The position numbers and the translations under genes were made by a program. Shown piece after piece: positions 1-8,386 of a stretch of DNA of 50,959 bases. The first letter of the stretch is position 1; each line of letters begins with the position of its first letter. The notes under the pieces are model-generated. The model did not search any database and had not been told where the DNA came from. It worked only from the letters and a program-made list of their open reading frames with translations. The stretch is from an uncultured Oscillospiraceae bacterium (GTDB lineage: Bacteria > Bacillota > Clostridia > Oscillospirales > Oscillospiraceae), in assembly GCA_910577525.1 (NCBI GenBank), contig CAJTLI010000005.1:25311-76269 (forward strand), written 5' to 3'.

Positions 1-63
1 TGTCCTCTGTCCTCTGTCCTCTGTCCTCTGTCCTCTGTCCTCTGTCCTCTGTCCTCTGTCCTC
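1..63. repeat. Tandem heptamer repeat (TGTCCTC)n
   Basis: Nine uninterrupted perfect copies of TGTCCTC run from the first base to 63, where the pattern stops abruptly. The array touches the window edge, so it may continue to the left and its true copy number is unknown. It lies beyond the 3' end of the leftmost gene. Bases 64-143 between the array and that gene hold nothing I recognise. A 7-bp unit is not a multiple of three, so a copy change would shift any reading frame crossing it. Confidence 0.95.
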
Positions 64-143
64 ATTATTCAATTTGCAATCACCTTTCTCTTTTCGAGCC
101 CATGCCTTGGCCGTTCATTACTGATTCAAATTCTGCACGTTCT

Positions 144-1721
144 CTATAACACTGCATCACACATACTTTCCATCCGATAAATACAGGACTGCTCTATCGC
201 GCCAGACGCAAGAAGCTTTATAAACCCTTTGCAAAATACAGGTATGTGGTCAGAGTTTATCCCCAAACTATAGTTGCCCAGTTGGATTTTGCGCGTATCT
301 ATGAGCAAATTTATGAACTCATTTTGCGCTGAACAGTTTGACATCTGCTTCATAGCGACTAAGAAATCCCGGGCCTTTTTCATCGAGCTTTCCGCCGGCT
401 TTGCCAGATTGGCAATATTCTTTAATGTATCCTCGTATTTATCTATTGACGCGACATTATACGAAATTCCTTCTCCGGTAAAATAAGTGACCGCAGTGGT
501 AACAGTTGGTACCCCATACGCCCAATATTCAAGGGCCGCTTCGCCGCCGCAGGTAATGATGCAATCGGCCAATTCCTTAATATGGATTCCGCTCACATCG
601 CTGTCACACCAGTACATATTGGGCGTTTTATTTTTCATAAACACCTTCTTGATATATTCGTTTTGCCTATAATATGCTGTCATAGGATGATCTTTAATAA
701 TCCAGTTTACATCTGGAATTTTTTTAATGATCTCTAATGTTCTTAAGAACCACTCAAGATAGTCATGATAAAAATGCAGATAATAGCTTTCCCTTGGCGC
801 GTCTACAAATGCGTGGGGCAAAATGAAAACATTTTTGTCCCGCTTGGAAAGTCCCAACTGCGCCGCGAGGTCACATGTCCCCTGGTTCCCCTTATTCTCT
901 ATAACAAAAAGGTTATTTGTCTTTACAATGTCTAATTCCTTGTGCTCAATATAGTATTTTACCGCAGCCTGCATACAGTCAGAAACCGATGCTTTTTTCC
1001 CCTGCGGCCTGCCAGAAGGAATTCGTACTAACACCTCCGGCCAATCAGACAAAATGATAATTTCATCGGCTCCAGATACTCTTGCAACATCACCGAACAG
1101 CCGCTTGAGTTGAATTTTTTCAGTAGTAATCACATAAGCCGGCCGCCGCTGGGAAAACATTGCAAAGGCATGATCTATCAAAGACAGCGCGTTGCGAATA
1201 TAGTGCGTGTATTGGTCCTTGCTGAGGTCAAAGCAGTCAAATGTCGGCTCCTCTTTCTGCCAGTTTTTTTGCAGCAGATAATCGTAGAGTTCATCGCCGA
1301 ATTTAATTCCCCTGTATTCCAGCTCAAGCAGCCCATCTTTATCTTTATAGGTTGCCTCCGCCAATGCGTTGGCCGTTTCACGGGTTATTTTTTCCGACTG
1401 CTCATCTACGAACTTGTTGTAAAGAAGATGGACGCTGTCGCTAATTCCAAAGGATTCATCAAAGCCCTCCGGCAGTATGCGCCCGTAGCCGTCTATTACC
1501 GAAATAATAGGCAATTGAGTTTTTTCCTGAAGCCCTTTTGCCACAATATTTTCACGAACCGCCCAATCAAACTGGGCCGCCGACATGCCATGATAGACAT
1601 AAATCCACTTATCGCCCTGCGTTACCTTGTTTTTACCTGCCCAATATTCCCGGTTTTTCTGAACCAGCTCCTTTTTAATTTCTAAATATATATCTTCCTC
1701 CCATAGGCGCTCAGAATCCAT
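144..1721 (-). CDS. Capsule-polysaccharide-type glycosyltransferase-like protein
   Basis: A 525-residue soluble protein without signal peptide. The C-terminal half has features of capsule polysaccharide synthesis (GT-B-like) proteins: an IIKDHP segment near residue 340 and an ADCIITCGGEAALEYWAYG segment near 385-400, resembling the D-x-x-I-x-S-x-x-x-x-E-A nucleotide-sugar site of that superfamily. The first 250 residues are unfamiliar. The ATG at 1721 is chosen because AAAGGAGG lies about 8 nt upstream; an upstream in-frame ATG at 1754 would run deep into rmlB. The gene overlaps the rmlB stop by 11 bp and is the last gene of the carbohydrate cluster. Its codons are clearly more AT-rich than those of genes to the right, which suggests separate ancestry. 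The acceptor and sugar cannot be told from sequence; a sugar-phosphate transferase is an alternative. Confidence 0.6.
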   Translation of the reverse strand: MDSERLWEEDIYLEIKKELVQKNREYWAGKNKVTQGDKWIYVYHGMSAAQFDWAVRENIVAKGLQEKTQLPIISVIDGYGRILPEGFDESFGISDSVHLLYNKFVDEQSEKITRETANALAEATYKDKDGLLELEYRGIKFGDELYDYLLQKNWQKEEPTFDCFDLSKDQYTHYIRNALSLIDHAFAMFSQRRPAYVITTEKIQLKRLFGDVARVSGADEIIILSDWPEVLVRIPSGRPQGKKASVSDCMQAAVKYYIEHKELDIVKTNNLFVIENKGNQGTCDLAAQLGLSKRDKNVFILPHAFVDAPRESYYLHFYHDYLEWFLRTLEIIKKIPDVNWIIKDHPMTAYYRQNEYIKKVFMKNKTPNMYWCDSDVSGIHIKELADCIITCGGEAALEYWAYGVPTVTTAVTYFTGEGISYNVASIDKYEDTLKNIANLAKPAESSMKKARDFLVAMKQMSNCSAQNEFINLLIDTRKIQLGNYSLGINSDHIPVFCKGFIKLLASGAIEQSCIYRMESMCDAVL

Positions 1722-2727
1722 TCTCATACCCTCCTTTGCTTGAATATGAACCATCCAAAATATGCTCCCACCATTCCTGATGGTCTAAGTACCACCGCAC
1801 CGTCTGAGCCAAGCCGGTCTCCAACGCCGTATTAGGCGCCCAGCCCAGTTCTGTCTTTAGCCGGGTCGGATCAATGGCATAACGCAGATCATGCCCCTTC
1901 CGATCCGCCACATAGCTAATCAGGCTGCGGGGCTTGCCCAATATATCCAGCACCTGCGTCACAAGATCAATGTTGCGCATCTCTCCATGTCCGCCGACGT
2001 TGTAAACGCGGCCGCTTTGACCGCGCCGCACAATAAGGTCAATGGCTGCACAATGATCCTCCACATAGAGCCAGTCCCGCACATTTAACCCAGCCCCATA
2101 CACAGGAATTGGCTTATTCCCCAATGCGTTTGTGATAATGAGCGGGATAAGCTTTTCAGGAAACTGGTATGGTCCATAGTTGTTGGAGCACCGGCTGATC
2201 GTCACGAATAAGCCATAGGTCCTGCAGTACGCGCCGCAAAGCAGATCCGCCGCCGCCTTGGATGCCGAATAGGGGGAGGACGTCCTAAGTGGGCTTTCTT
2301 CTGTAAATAACAAGTCCGGACGGTCCAAGGGCAGATCACCATACACCTCATCCGTGGACACCTGATGGAAACGGCCTGCCCCAAATTTCCGGCAGGCGTC
2401 CAGCAGCACCTGCACCCCTATGATATTTGTTTCCAGAAACACAGAAGGGTGTTCGATGGAGCGGTCCACATGGCTTTCTGCTGCGAAGTTGACCACCACA
2501 TCGGGTTTTTGCCGCAAGAAGATTTCCCCTATTGCCTGGGCATCCGTGATATCAGCTTTGAAAAAGCGGAATTTCGGATCATCAGTAATTGGCTCCAATG
2601 TCTCTATGTTTCCGGCATAGGTCAGTTTATCGACACAGGTCAATTCCAGCTCCGGGTACCGTTTTCGCATATAGAAGATAAAATTGCTTCCAATGAATCC
2701 CGCGCCTCCGGTAACAAGCATATTCAT
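1711..2727 (-). CDS. rfbB: dTDP-glucose 4,6-dehydratase
   Basis: A short-chain dehydrogenase of 338 residues, the usual RmlB length. It converts dTDP-glucose to dTDP-4-keto-6-deoxyglucose in the cytosol. The NAD-binding glycine motif TGGAGFIG is at residues 6-13. The catalytic Thr-Asp-Glu triplet (STDEVYGD) is at about 125-127 and Tyr-x-x-x-Lys (YSASK) at 153-157, all placed as in characterised RmlB enzymes. GGGGAGG sits 7 nt before the ATG. It follows rmlA by about 20 bp. No rmlC or rmlD is in the cluster, so the 4-keto product is more likely passed to the aminotransferase encoded at 6698-7804 than made into rhamnose here. Confidence 0.95.
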   Translation of the reverse strand: MNMLVTGGAGFIGSNFIFYMRKRYPELELTCVDKLTYAGNIETLEPITDDPKFRFFKADITDAQAIGEIFLRQKPDVVVNFAAESHVDRSIEHPSVFLETNIIGVQVLLDACRKFGAGRFHQVSTDEVYGDLPLDRPDLLFTEESPLRTSSPYSASKAAADLLCGAYCRTYGLFVTISRCSNNYGPYQFPEKLIPLIITNALGNKPIPVYGAGLNVRDWLYVEDHCAAIDLIVRRGQSGRVYNVGGHGEMRNIDLVTQVLDILGKPRSLISYVADRKGHDLRYAIDPTRLKTELGWAPNTALETGLAQTVRWYLDHQEWWEHILDGSYSSKGGYENGF

Positions 2728-2747
2728 AAAGCAACCTCCCCGGTATG

Positions 2748-3626
2748 TCAGTAGATGTACTTCCCCATCGCCACATTTTTTAAATGCTGTCCATAGGCCG
2801 CGTTGCTATAGAACTCTGCCGCAGCCAGCAGCTCCTCCCGCCCGGTCCAGCCGTTGCGGTAAGCAATTTCCTCCAATGCCGCGATTTGGATACCCTCCCG
2901 TGATTCCACCACCCGGATGAACTCCGACGCCATGAAAAGGGAATCCACCGTCCCGGCATCCATCCACGCATAGCCGCGGCCCAAATGCGTTACCCGTAAA
3001 GCCCCTTCCTGGAGATAGCTCCTGTTCAGATCGGAAATCTCCAGCTCCCCCCGGACAGACGGGGAAAGTGCTTTCGCCCGCTCACAAACTGTTCCATCAT
3101 AAAAATACAGTCCTGTCACCGCGTAATTTGATTTTGGCCGCTCCGGCTTTTCCTCAATGGATATGGCCCTGCCCTCCGCGTCAAATTCTACAATCCCAAA
3201 GCGCTGAGGATCCTTCACATAATAGCTGAAAACAGTGGCACCGGCCTCTTGATTTGCGGCCGTCTGCAAACGGGGGACAAGATTTGCACCGTAGAAAATG
3301 TTATCCCCCAATATCATGGCGCACTGTTCTCCGCCAATAAAGTCCTCGCCTAATAAAAACGCTTCGGCAAGCCCGTTTGGAGCCGGCTGCCGCACATAGG
3401 ACAGCCGCAGTCCAAACTGCTTCCCATCCTTCAGGAGCCGTTGGAAATTGGGCAGATCCTGTGGTGTGGAAATAATCAGGATATCCCGAATTCCTGCTAG
3501 CATCAGTGTAGACAAGGGATAATAGATCATGGGTTTGTCATAGACGGGAAGGAGCTGCTTTGAAGTAACGGTAGTTAATGGGTACAGCCGCGTCCCGCTG
3601 CCTCCAGCCAAAATGATTCCTTTCAC
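2748..3626 (-). CDS. rfbA: Glucose-1-phosphate thymidylyltransferase
   Basis: RmlA makes dTDP-glucose from dTTP and glucose-1-phosphate, the first step of dTDP-deoxysugar synthesis. The N-terminal pyrophosphorylase signature GGSGTRLYPLT is followed by KPMIYYPLSTLMLAG (substrate-binding region) and an EEKPERPKS motif in the middle. From the GTG at 3626 the protein is 292 residues, matching the family, and begins exactly at the conserved KGIILAGG strand. An in-frame GTG ten codons upstream (3656) is possible but would add residues with no family match. The ribosome binding site is weak. It lies between the FkbM gene and rmlB, with which it forms a functional pair. Confidence 0.93.
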   Translation of the reverse strand: MKGIILAGGSGTRLYPLTTVTSKQLLPVYDKPMIYYPLSTLMLAGIRDILIISTPQDLPNFQRLLKDGKQFGLRLSYVRQPAPNGLAEAFLLGEDFIGGEQCAMILGDNIFYGANLVPRLQTAANQEAGATVFSYYVKDPQRFGIVEFDAEGRAISIEEKPERPKSNYAVTGLYFYDGTVCERAKALSPSVRGELEISDLNRSYLQEGALRVTHLGRGYAWMDAGTVDSLFMASEFIRVVESREGIQIAALEEIAYRNGWTGREELLAAAEFYSNAAYGQHLKNVAMGKYIY

Positions 3627-3658
3627 AGCGATTATCCAGCCCTTTCCCCGGCACACCG

Positions 3659-4714
3659 TTATATCGCAAACATCGTAAGCCCCTGCGGAATTCCTACCGT
3701 ATAACGGAGATAAATTTGATAATCCGGATTCAAGTTTTTTACCATCCTATAGGTTTCTATCAGTACGTTTTCGTCAAACCCGGCACGTATAATTACCTTG
3801 GGTTTTCTCTGACTCAAAAGACCCTTCGCTCCGCTCAATATCTGAGGAACGGAAAAAGGGAAATTTATCTTCAGAAGCGTAACATCCGCATTGAGCTCAG
3901 CGCACAGTCCATCCAATGTCACTGCCGGACACAAACTGTATTGCTCTGCGTTCTCCTGAATTCCGCCCTGCTCCTGCTCTCCGCTGAATTTTACAACACC
4001 TTCCTGATCATAGGCGCACACCTGCCTGACCGTCACATTCTGAACCGCTCTGTCTTTTATGCGCTCACGCAATATGAGGCAGTTGCTCTCATCCGGCTCC
4101 AGGGCAATTATAGATCGATAACTTCCGTCAACCGCATCTACAAATGGCCAAATGGAATTTCCAACGCAAGCCCCGATGTCCAATAAGGTTTCATTTTTTC
4201 CCAACGCAAAAATATCATTTTGATAATAACTTATCCCCTCCCTGTAGTAGGGGAACATATAGGACGGATCATCATTGACGCGGCTTTCAAGATATGAGAT
4301 AAAGCATTTCTCGGACGCTTCATCCCGCAGATCCGAATAAAATTCATTCAATATTTTGTCATTTTCTATAAGGAACTCCTCTGAAATAAGATTCCATATG
4401 TCATAGCAGCAACTCGCTATACAGTACACGTTTCCTACATTCTTAACCTGCCGCAACAACTCTGCGCCCTTTGAATAATTCGCGTGTCCAATGATTACGC
4501 TGAATTTGGGATAACGCTCTGTCACCTGTTCCATTTGGAATACCGGCAGGCCCTCAAACTCCGTCTTTTCTTCCGGAACATTGACAAAGAATCCAGTAAT
4601 CGCTATCCCATAATTCCGGCAGTAGTGAAATACTCGTATGGCGAAAGCACCGCATCCCCAAATAAAAACAGGGTTTTGATCCTGCCTTATTTGGAGATAT
4701 TGCGGAATAATCAT
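3659..4714 (-). CDS. FkbM-family SAM-dependent methyltransferase with N-terminal Rossmann-like domain
   Basis: A two-part cytosolic protein of about 351 residues. The N-terminal part has a nucleotide-binding-like strand NPVFIWGCGAFAIRVFHYC (residues 14-32) followed by an ITGFF strand, a small Rossmann-type domain often appended to carbohydrate-modifying enzymes. The second half has SAM motif I, ETLLDIGACVGNS (about 175-187), and the ribose-binding acidic loop ALEPDESN (about 204-211) of FkbM methyltransferases, which commonly O-methylate sugars. GGAAAGG precedes the ATG at 4714; a TTG at 4765 or ATG at 4759 would extend it by 15-17 residues with poorer signals. The hydroxyl it methylates is unknown, but its place next to rmlA/rmlB suggests a sugar of the same glycan. 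Confidence 0.75.
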   Translation of the reverse strand: MIIPQYLQIRQDQNPVFIWGCGAFAIRVFHYCRNYGIAITGFFVNVPEEKTEFEGLPVFQMEQVTERYPKFSVIIGHANYSKGAELLRQVKNVGNVYCIASCCYDIWNLISEEFLIENDKILNEFYSDLRDEASEKCFISYLESRVNDDPSYMFPYYREGISYYQNDIFALGKNETLLDIGACVGNSIWPFVDAVDGSYRSIIALEPDESNCLILRERIKDRAVQNVTVRQVCAYDQEGVVKFSGEQEQGGIQENAEQYSLCPAVTLDGLCAELNADVTLLKINFPFSVPQILSGAKGLLSQRKPKVIIRAGFDENVLIETYRMVKNLNPDYQIYLRYTVGIPQGLTMFAI

Positions 4715-4811
4715 ATGTCGCCTTTCCAGGCGCGAACAAACAGATCCCTGAGCTCCCATATCCAAATTACACCCCTGCCGGCAGAAATTGATCTTGGGTT
4801 TTGTACCTAAT

Positions 4812-5462
4812 TCAGGACTCCCTCAAATATTCCTTTAAGCAAATTGTTTTGTATGTACTCCACTTTTTCCGGTCAATGCAGTCGTACCAGATATCCTCCT
4901 GCTCCTCAATAGCCGCCAGCTTTTTGAGAAACGCCTCTGTCAGCTCATGCTTTGGTATCACAACCACGCCCGAATCGTCGCAAACCGCCACCGCCCCCTG
5001 AAACATTTCCCTGCGCTTTTCAATCGCGGCCTCAAAAGGGGCCTGTTTCACCGGCGTATTAAAGCACCCGACAGGGGATACTCCGCCGCACCAGATCGGG
5101 TAGTTTTCTTTCACCAGAATGTGAGCGTCCCGCATTTTTCCTGTGCATACAATCGCCGCGTTCTGCTGATACAACAGAATATATTTGGAGACAATATCGC
5201 CAATAATAGCCCGCCCGTCTACATCGATTGCGTCAATCAGGATCACTTTATCTGAAACCGGGTTTTTGTCCAGTTCCTCGTGGACCGTCCAGTTTGAGCT
5301 CTGCACCGCATAGAGGTATTGAATTTCGCCCGCCGCAAAGTGTTGGCGGTTTAAGGGGAATACCCCCTCCAAAGCGCCGCTTTTCCCCAGACAGTCCGCG
5401 ACCTCCGTAGTGGACACACGGTTTTTTCGGATATAGTGAATGATTTCCTTTGTTATGTCCAT
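4812..5462 (-). CDS. RraA-like family protein (aldolase/decarboxylase fold)
   Basis: A 216-residue protein of the RraA / HMG-aldolase fold. Supporting segments are STTEVADCLGKSG near the N terminus (normally STAxVxDAL), GDIVSKYILLYQQNAAIVCTG (about 85-105) followed by KMRDA where the family has the metal- and pyruvate-binding G-x-x-R-D, and CDDSGVVVIP near 165. The conserved Arg-Asp pair suggests it may keep metal-dependent aldolase or decarboxylase chemistry on a 2-oxo acid rather than act as an RNase E inhibitor. It sits 19 bp downstream of the ATP-grasp gene, so it might supply or process a small acid that the ligase attaches; this is inference. The ATG at 5462 is chosen; an in-frame TTG lies three codons upstream. 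Confidence 0.65.
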   Translation of the reverse strand: MDITKEIIHYIRKNRVSTTEVADCLGKSGALEGVFPLNRQHFAAGEIQYLYAVQSSNWTVHEELDKNPVSDKVILIDAIDVDGRAIIGDIVSKYILLYQQNAAIVCTGKMRDAHILVKENYPIWCGGVSPVGCFNTPVKQAPFEAAIEKRREMFQGAVAVCDDSGVVVIPKHELTEAFLKKLAAIEEQEDIWYDCIDRKKWSTYKTICLKEYLRES

Positions 5463-5481
5463 TTTCTCCAATCTCCAGTGC

Positions 5482-6687
5482 CTACCGGCAAACGATTCTT
5501 ACGTTCTGACGGATCTCCTCCATCAACGCAAGCAACTCTTTCTCCGTCTCACAGCAGGCGATGTAAAAACCTGCCCGGTCCGAATCTGTTCTGGCCTGTT
5601 CAATCACGTCTCCAGGCACGAAATTAAACCGGTGCGCAATAATTTTCTCTCTGCCTGACAGCAACTCCTGCCCGTCAATACGGGAAACAAGGCCGCCACC
5701 CTTTGGGACATCAAAAAAATGCAGCACCGCGCACCGTTTCCTATGCTGATCGGATATATGAAATACAGGGCTGGACACGTTCCCCAAGCTGCATTCTAAG
5801 AGGTATTGATAGATATTAACTCCCGACAGAAACGGCACAATGTGGGAGGAAATAAGATTTCCCCCGCCGCGCGCTCCAATTTCAATCAGATAAAATACTC
5901 CATCCTCAAACTTGTACTCAGCGTGCGTCAGCCCCCAGTCCAACTGGGACTGCTCCACCAGCATATCGTTTTGCCGGGTCAAACGCTCGTAATCAAAGCG
6001 CTCGTTTTTATGGGAAAAAAAGAGGTCGCAGGCTATATTGGGGTTGTGAGCAAAATGCTTTTTCTCTGAAACAGCCAGTGAATAATGCTTGCCCGGCGTT
6101 TTGATTCCGTCAACCGTGAACTCGGTTCCCCTGATATACCGCTCCGCCAAAACAGCCCGTTCCCCCTTGCTGAACGAAAGGGATTCTGAAAACAGGCGGC
6201 CGATATCCTCCTTTTGAAAAACAGTGAACACACCGCGGCTGCTACAGCTGTCCAGAGGCTTCATCACAATAGGCGCCTGAAGCTGGTCAAAAAACGCTTC
6301 TGCTTCCTCTGCTGTTCTGCACAATTTATATTCCGGGGAGGGAAACCCGTGCGCCTTGCAAAAGCCGCGCATTTCGAATTTATTTGTGTACATGCGGGCG
6401 CATTCCGGCGTAAGCGCCGGAAGCGACAGCCTTTCTCCCAGTTTGGCAACCATCGGAACCGCGATATCACATTCATCTGAGATAACCGCGTCCACATGTT
6501 CATCCTGGCAATAGCGCACAACCCGCTCCAGGTCAAATATATCGCTCTGCAGCCCACCATCCGCGCAGGCCAGCGCCGGAGCATCCATATGCGGGTCTAT
6601 CACCAGGGTTTTCAGTCCATGAGCCTTGCACGTTTTAGCAAGGGGGACCTGCCACTGGCTTCCCGGCAAGATCACGACTGTTTTCAT
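5482..6687 (-). CDS. ATP-grasp ligase
   Basis: A 401-residue ATP-grasp enzyme of the carbamoyl-phosphate-synthase-like / PurK-like type, which forms amide or ester bonds through an acyl-phosphate. Residues 1-100 form a Rossmann-like pre-ATP-grasp domain with an SDECDIAVP segment. The ATP-grasp core shows a nucleotide-contacting IVMKPLDSCSSRGV loop, an AERYIRGTEFTVDGI strand (the usual E-F-x-x-E/D metal and ATP region) and a catalytic YLIEIGARGGGN strand where metal-binding Glu and Asn/Arg are expected. A GAGG lies 8-10 nt before the ATG. It directly follows the sugar aminotransferase gene, so coupling an acid to the new amino group of a 4-amino-4,6-dideoxyhexose is an attractive but unproven role. 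Confidence 0.75.
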   Translation of the reverse strand: MKTVVILPGSQWQVPLAKTCKAHGLKTLVIDPHMDAPALACADGGLQSDIFDLERVVRYCQDEHVDAVISDECDIAVPMVAKLGERLSLPALTPECARMYTNKFEMRGFCKAHGFPSPEYKLCRTAEEAEAFFDQLQAPIVMKPLDSCSSRGVFTVFQKEDIGRLFSESLSFSKGERAVLAERYIRGTEFTVDGIKTPGKHYSLAVSEKKHFAHNPNIACDLFFSHKNERFDYERLTRQNDMLVEQSQLDWGLTHAEYKFEDGVFYLIEIGARGGGNLISSHIVPFLSGVNIYQYLLECSLGNVSSPVFHISDQHRKRCAVLHFFDVPKGGGLVSRIDGQELLSGREKIIAHRFNFVPGDVIEQARTDSDRAGFYIACCETEKELLALMEEIRQNVRIVCR

Positions 6688-6697
6688 GTGCAGCGCC

Positions 6698-7804
6698 TCA
6701 TTTCAAAATAATTCTGCAAATTTCATCGACCTCGTCCGCCGGCAACCCTGCGTACAAGGGAAGCGTCAGCACATTTTCGGCCACTCCGGCCGCTACCGGC
6801 GTCCGCTCTGCCCCGGCTGGAAACAGCTTTTGATAACAGGTAAAACAGCTGGTCAACGGGTAAAAATACTTTCGTGCCATAATTCCGCGGTCTTTCAGCC
6901 GTTCACAAACCTCGTCGCGGTTAAACCGCACACCGTCAAAAAGGATGGGAAAATACGCATAGTTAGGCGTTGTGCCCGGCCGGAGCTTCATAAACCGGAT
7001 TCCCTCTACACCGCCCAGCAGCTCCTGGTAACGTTCCGCCACGACTTTCCGCTTCACGAGCTCACCCCCCAAGTGGCGCAGGCTGCAAAGGCCCATAGCC
7101 GCCTGGAATTCGCTCATCTTAGCATTTCCTCCTATATAAGGGCAATCGCCGGAGCTGTCCTGACCAAAATTTTTTAAACATTCCAGGGGTTCAGCCAGCG
7201 CTTCGTCGGAAAAGCAAACTGCGCCTCCCTCAATTGTGTGGAATACCTTTGTGGCATGGAAGCTGAACATGGCCGCGTCTCCGAACGTTGCGGCGGAGCT
7301 TCCGTAATAATTGGCCCCGAAGGTATGGGCCGCGTCGTAAATCACCTTGAGCTTGTGGCGGCCGGCCACCTGCTTGATGCCGTCCACATCACAAAAATTC
7401 CCGTACACATGGACAGGAAGGACAGCAACCGTCTTTCCTGTAATTAACGGCTCCAGCTTTTGTGGGTCCAGCGTCCAGGTTTCCGGCTCCACATCACAAA
7501 ATACTGGAATCAGTCCAGCCCGGACGATGGCCTGAGTGGTGGAGGCAAAGGTGAACGGCGTGGTGATAACCTCGCTGTCCGCAGGGAAACCAAAGGCTGC
7601 CAGCGCAGTCTCCAACGCCAGATGCCCATTTGTAAACAGCTTGATGTGGGCCGCCCCCAGGTATTGCCCCAATGCCGCCTCCAGCTGCCGGTGCTTCTCC
7701 CCCATGTTGGTCAGCCAGCGGCTGTCCCACAGGCTTTGAATTTCTGCGCAGTACTCCTCAAACGGCGGCATAGAGGATTGCGTCACCTTGATGTTTTTCT
7801 TCAT
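6698..7804 (-). CDS. DegT/DnrJ/EryC1/StrS sugar-nucleotide aminotransferase
   Basis: A PLP enzyme of 368 residues that aminates keto sugars bound to nucleotides. TTPFTFASTTQAIVRAGLIP (81-100) is the typical substrate/PLP phosphate region. YDAAHTFG (156-163) supplies the Asp that binds the pyridine nitrogen. FSFHATKVFHTIEGG (180-194) carries the Schiff-base lysine, K186. The N terminus (SLWDSRWLTNMGEKHRQLE) resembles VioA-type enzymes that turn dTDP-4-keto-6-deoxyglucose into the 4-amino sugar. With rmlA and rmlB in the same cluster this substrate fits; C3 versus C4 specificity cannot be decided from sequence. It starts 6 bp after the upstream stop, with a poor Shine-Dalgarno, suggesting translational coupling. 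Confidence 0.88.
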   Translation of the reverse strand: MKKNIKVTQSSMPPFEEYCAEIQSLWDSRWLTNMGEKHRQLEAALGQYLGAAHIKLFTNGHLALETALAAFGFPADSEVITTPFTFASTTQAIVRAGLIPVFCDVEPETWTLDPQKLEPLITGKTVAVLPVHVYGNFCDVDGIKQVAGRHKLKVIYDAAHTFGANYYGSSAATFGDAAMFSFHATKVFHTIEGGAVCFSDEALAEPLECLKNFGQDSSGDCPYIGGNAKMSEFQAAMGLCSLRHLGGELVKRKVVAERYQELLGGVEGIRFMKLRPGTTPNYAYFPILFDGVRFNRDEVCERLKDRGIMARKYFYPLTSCFTCYQKLFPAGAERTPVAAGVAENVLTLPLYAGLPADEVDEICRIILK

Positions 7805-7810
7805 ACACGT

Positions 7811-8347
7811 TTATCCGGCGGGCGGCCAGTCCGGGACAGCCCCGTCCCGCCGTTCGATCCCGCGCCGCCTCAGCAGCTCCGCCAGCACCTCCGTCAGCGT
7901 CACGATATCGCCAGGGAATTCCCCCTTCGCCGCTTCGAGCTTTTCCGGCGTCCGCTCCAAGTCACAGATTACCATGCAGTCTGCCGGAGGCAGGGGGTCA
8001 TCCCCCAGGCGGAAAACGGTCAGCGTCTGGTGAACCGCGCCCGGGTTATCCAATTCCGCCCCATAGGCAGCCAAGCTGCCTAGCTCTTCCGCAAGCAAAC
8101 GCCCTTCCCGGCTCATGCCAAGAATTGCCACGCGCTCATAACCCATAGCGGTGAAGTAGCTCCGCACCCCGGCCCCGCGCTGCCTGAGCAGCAACCAGGT
8201 ATAATCCAGGTCCCGCTGCCGGACGGCGGCGGCAAGCTCCGCCTTCTGCTTGCGGTACTTCTCCAGCCATATTTTTTTGACAAGCACGCCACTTGCGATA
8301 CCGCCCAAAATAGCGCCCGCACCCGCAGCGGTCACATTGAATTTCAT
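7811..8347 (-). CDS. Small membrane-anchored Rossmann-like protein, unknown function
   Basis: I do not recognise this 178-residue protein as a named family. It begins with a Gly/Ala-rich membrane-anchor-like segment (residues 5-26), then a charged helix (27-56). After that comes YERVAILGMSREGRLLAEEL (70-89), which looks like a beta-alpha-beta nucleotide-binding unit, followed by VICDLE further on. The same kind of domain is present at the N terminus of the FkbM protein (3659-4714) and the C terminus of the adjacent radical SAM protein. The ATG at 8347 has GGGGG 7 nt upstream. It may be a stand-alone version of a sugar- or nucleotide-binding domain working with its neighbours; that is inference. 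Confidence 0.6.
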   Translation of the reverse strand: MKFNVTAAGAGAILGGIASGVLVKKIWLEKYRKQKAELAAAVRQRDLDYTWLLLRQRGAGVRSYFTAMGYERVAILGMSREGRLLAEELGSLAAYGAELDNPGAVHQTLTVFRLGDDPLPPADCMVICDLERTPEKLEAAKGEFPGDIVTLTEVLAELLRRRGIERRDGAVPDWPPAG

Positions 8348-8386
8348 GCGAATTCCCCCAGACACAGCAGACTCACGGCCAGCCGC

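Noticed and set aside
1..63. CRISPR-like array
   Set aside because: The heptamers are contiguous with no spacers.
2748..3626. rmlA/rmlB as part of a dTDP-rhamnose pathway
   Set aside because: rmlC and rmlD are missing from the cluster, while a sugar aminotransferase is present; rhamnose synthesis would need genes elsewhere.
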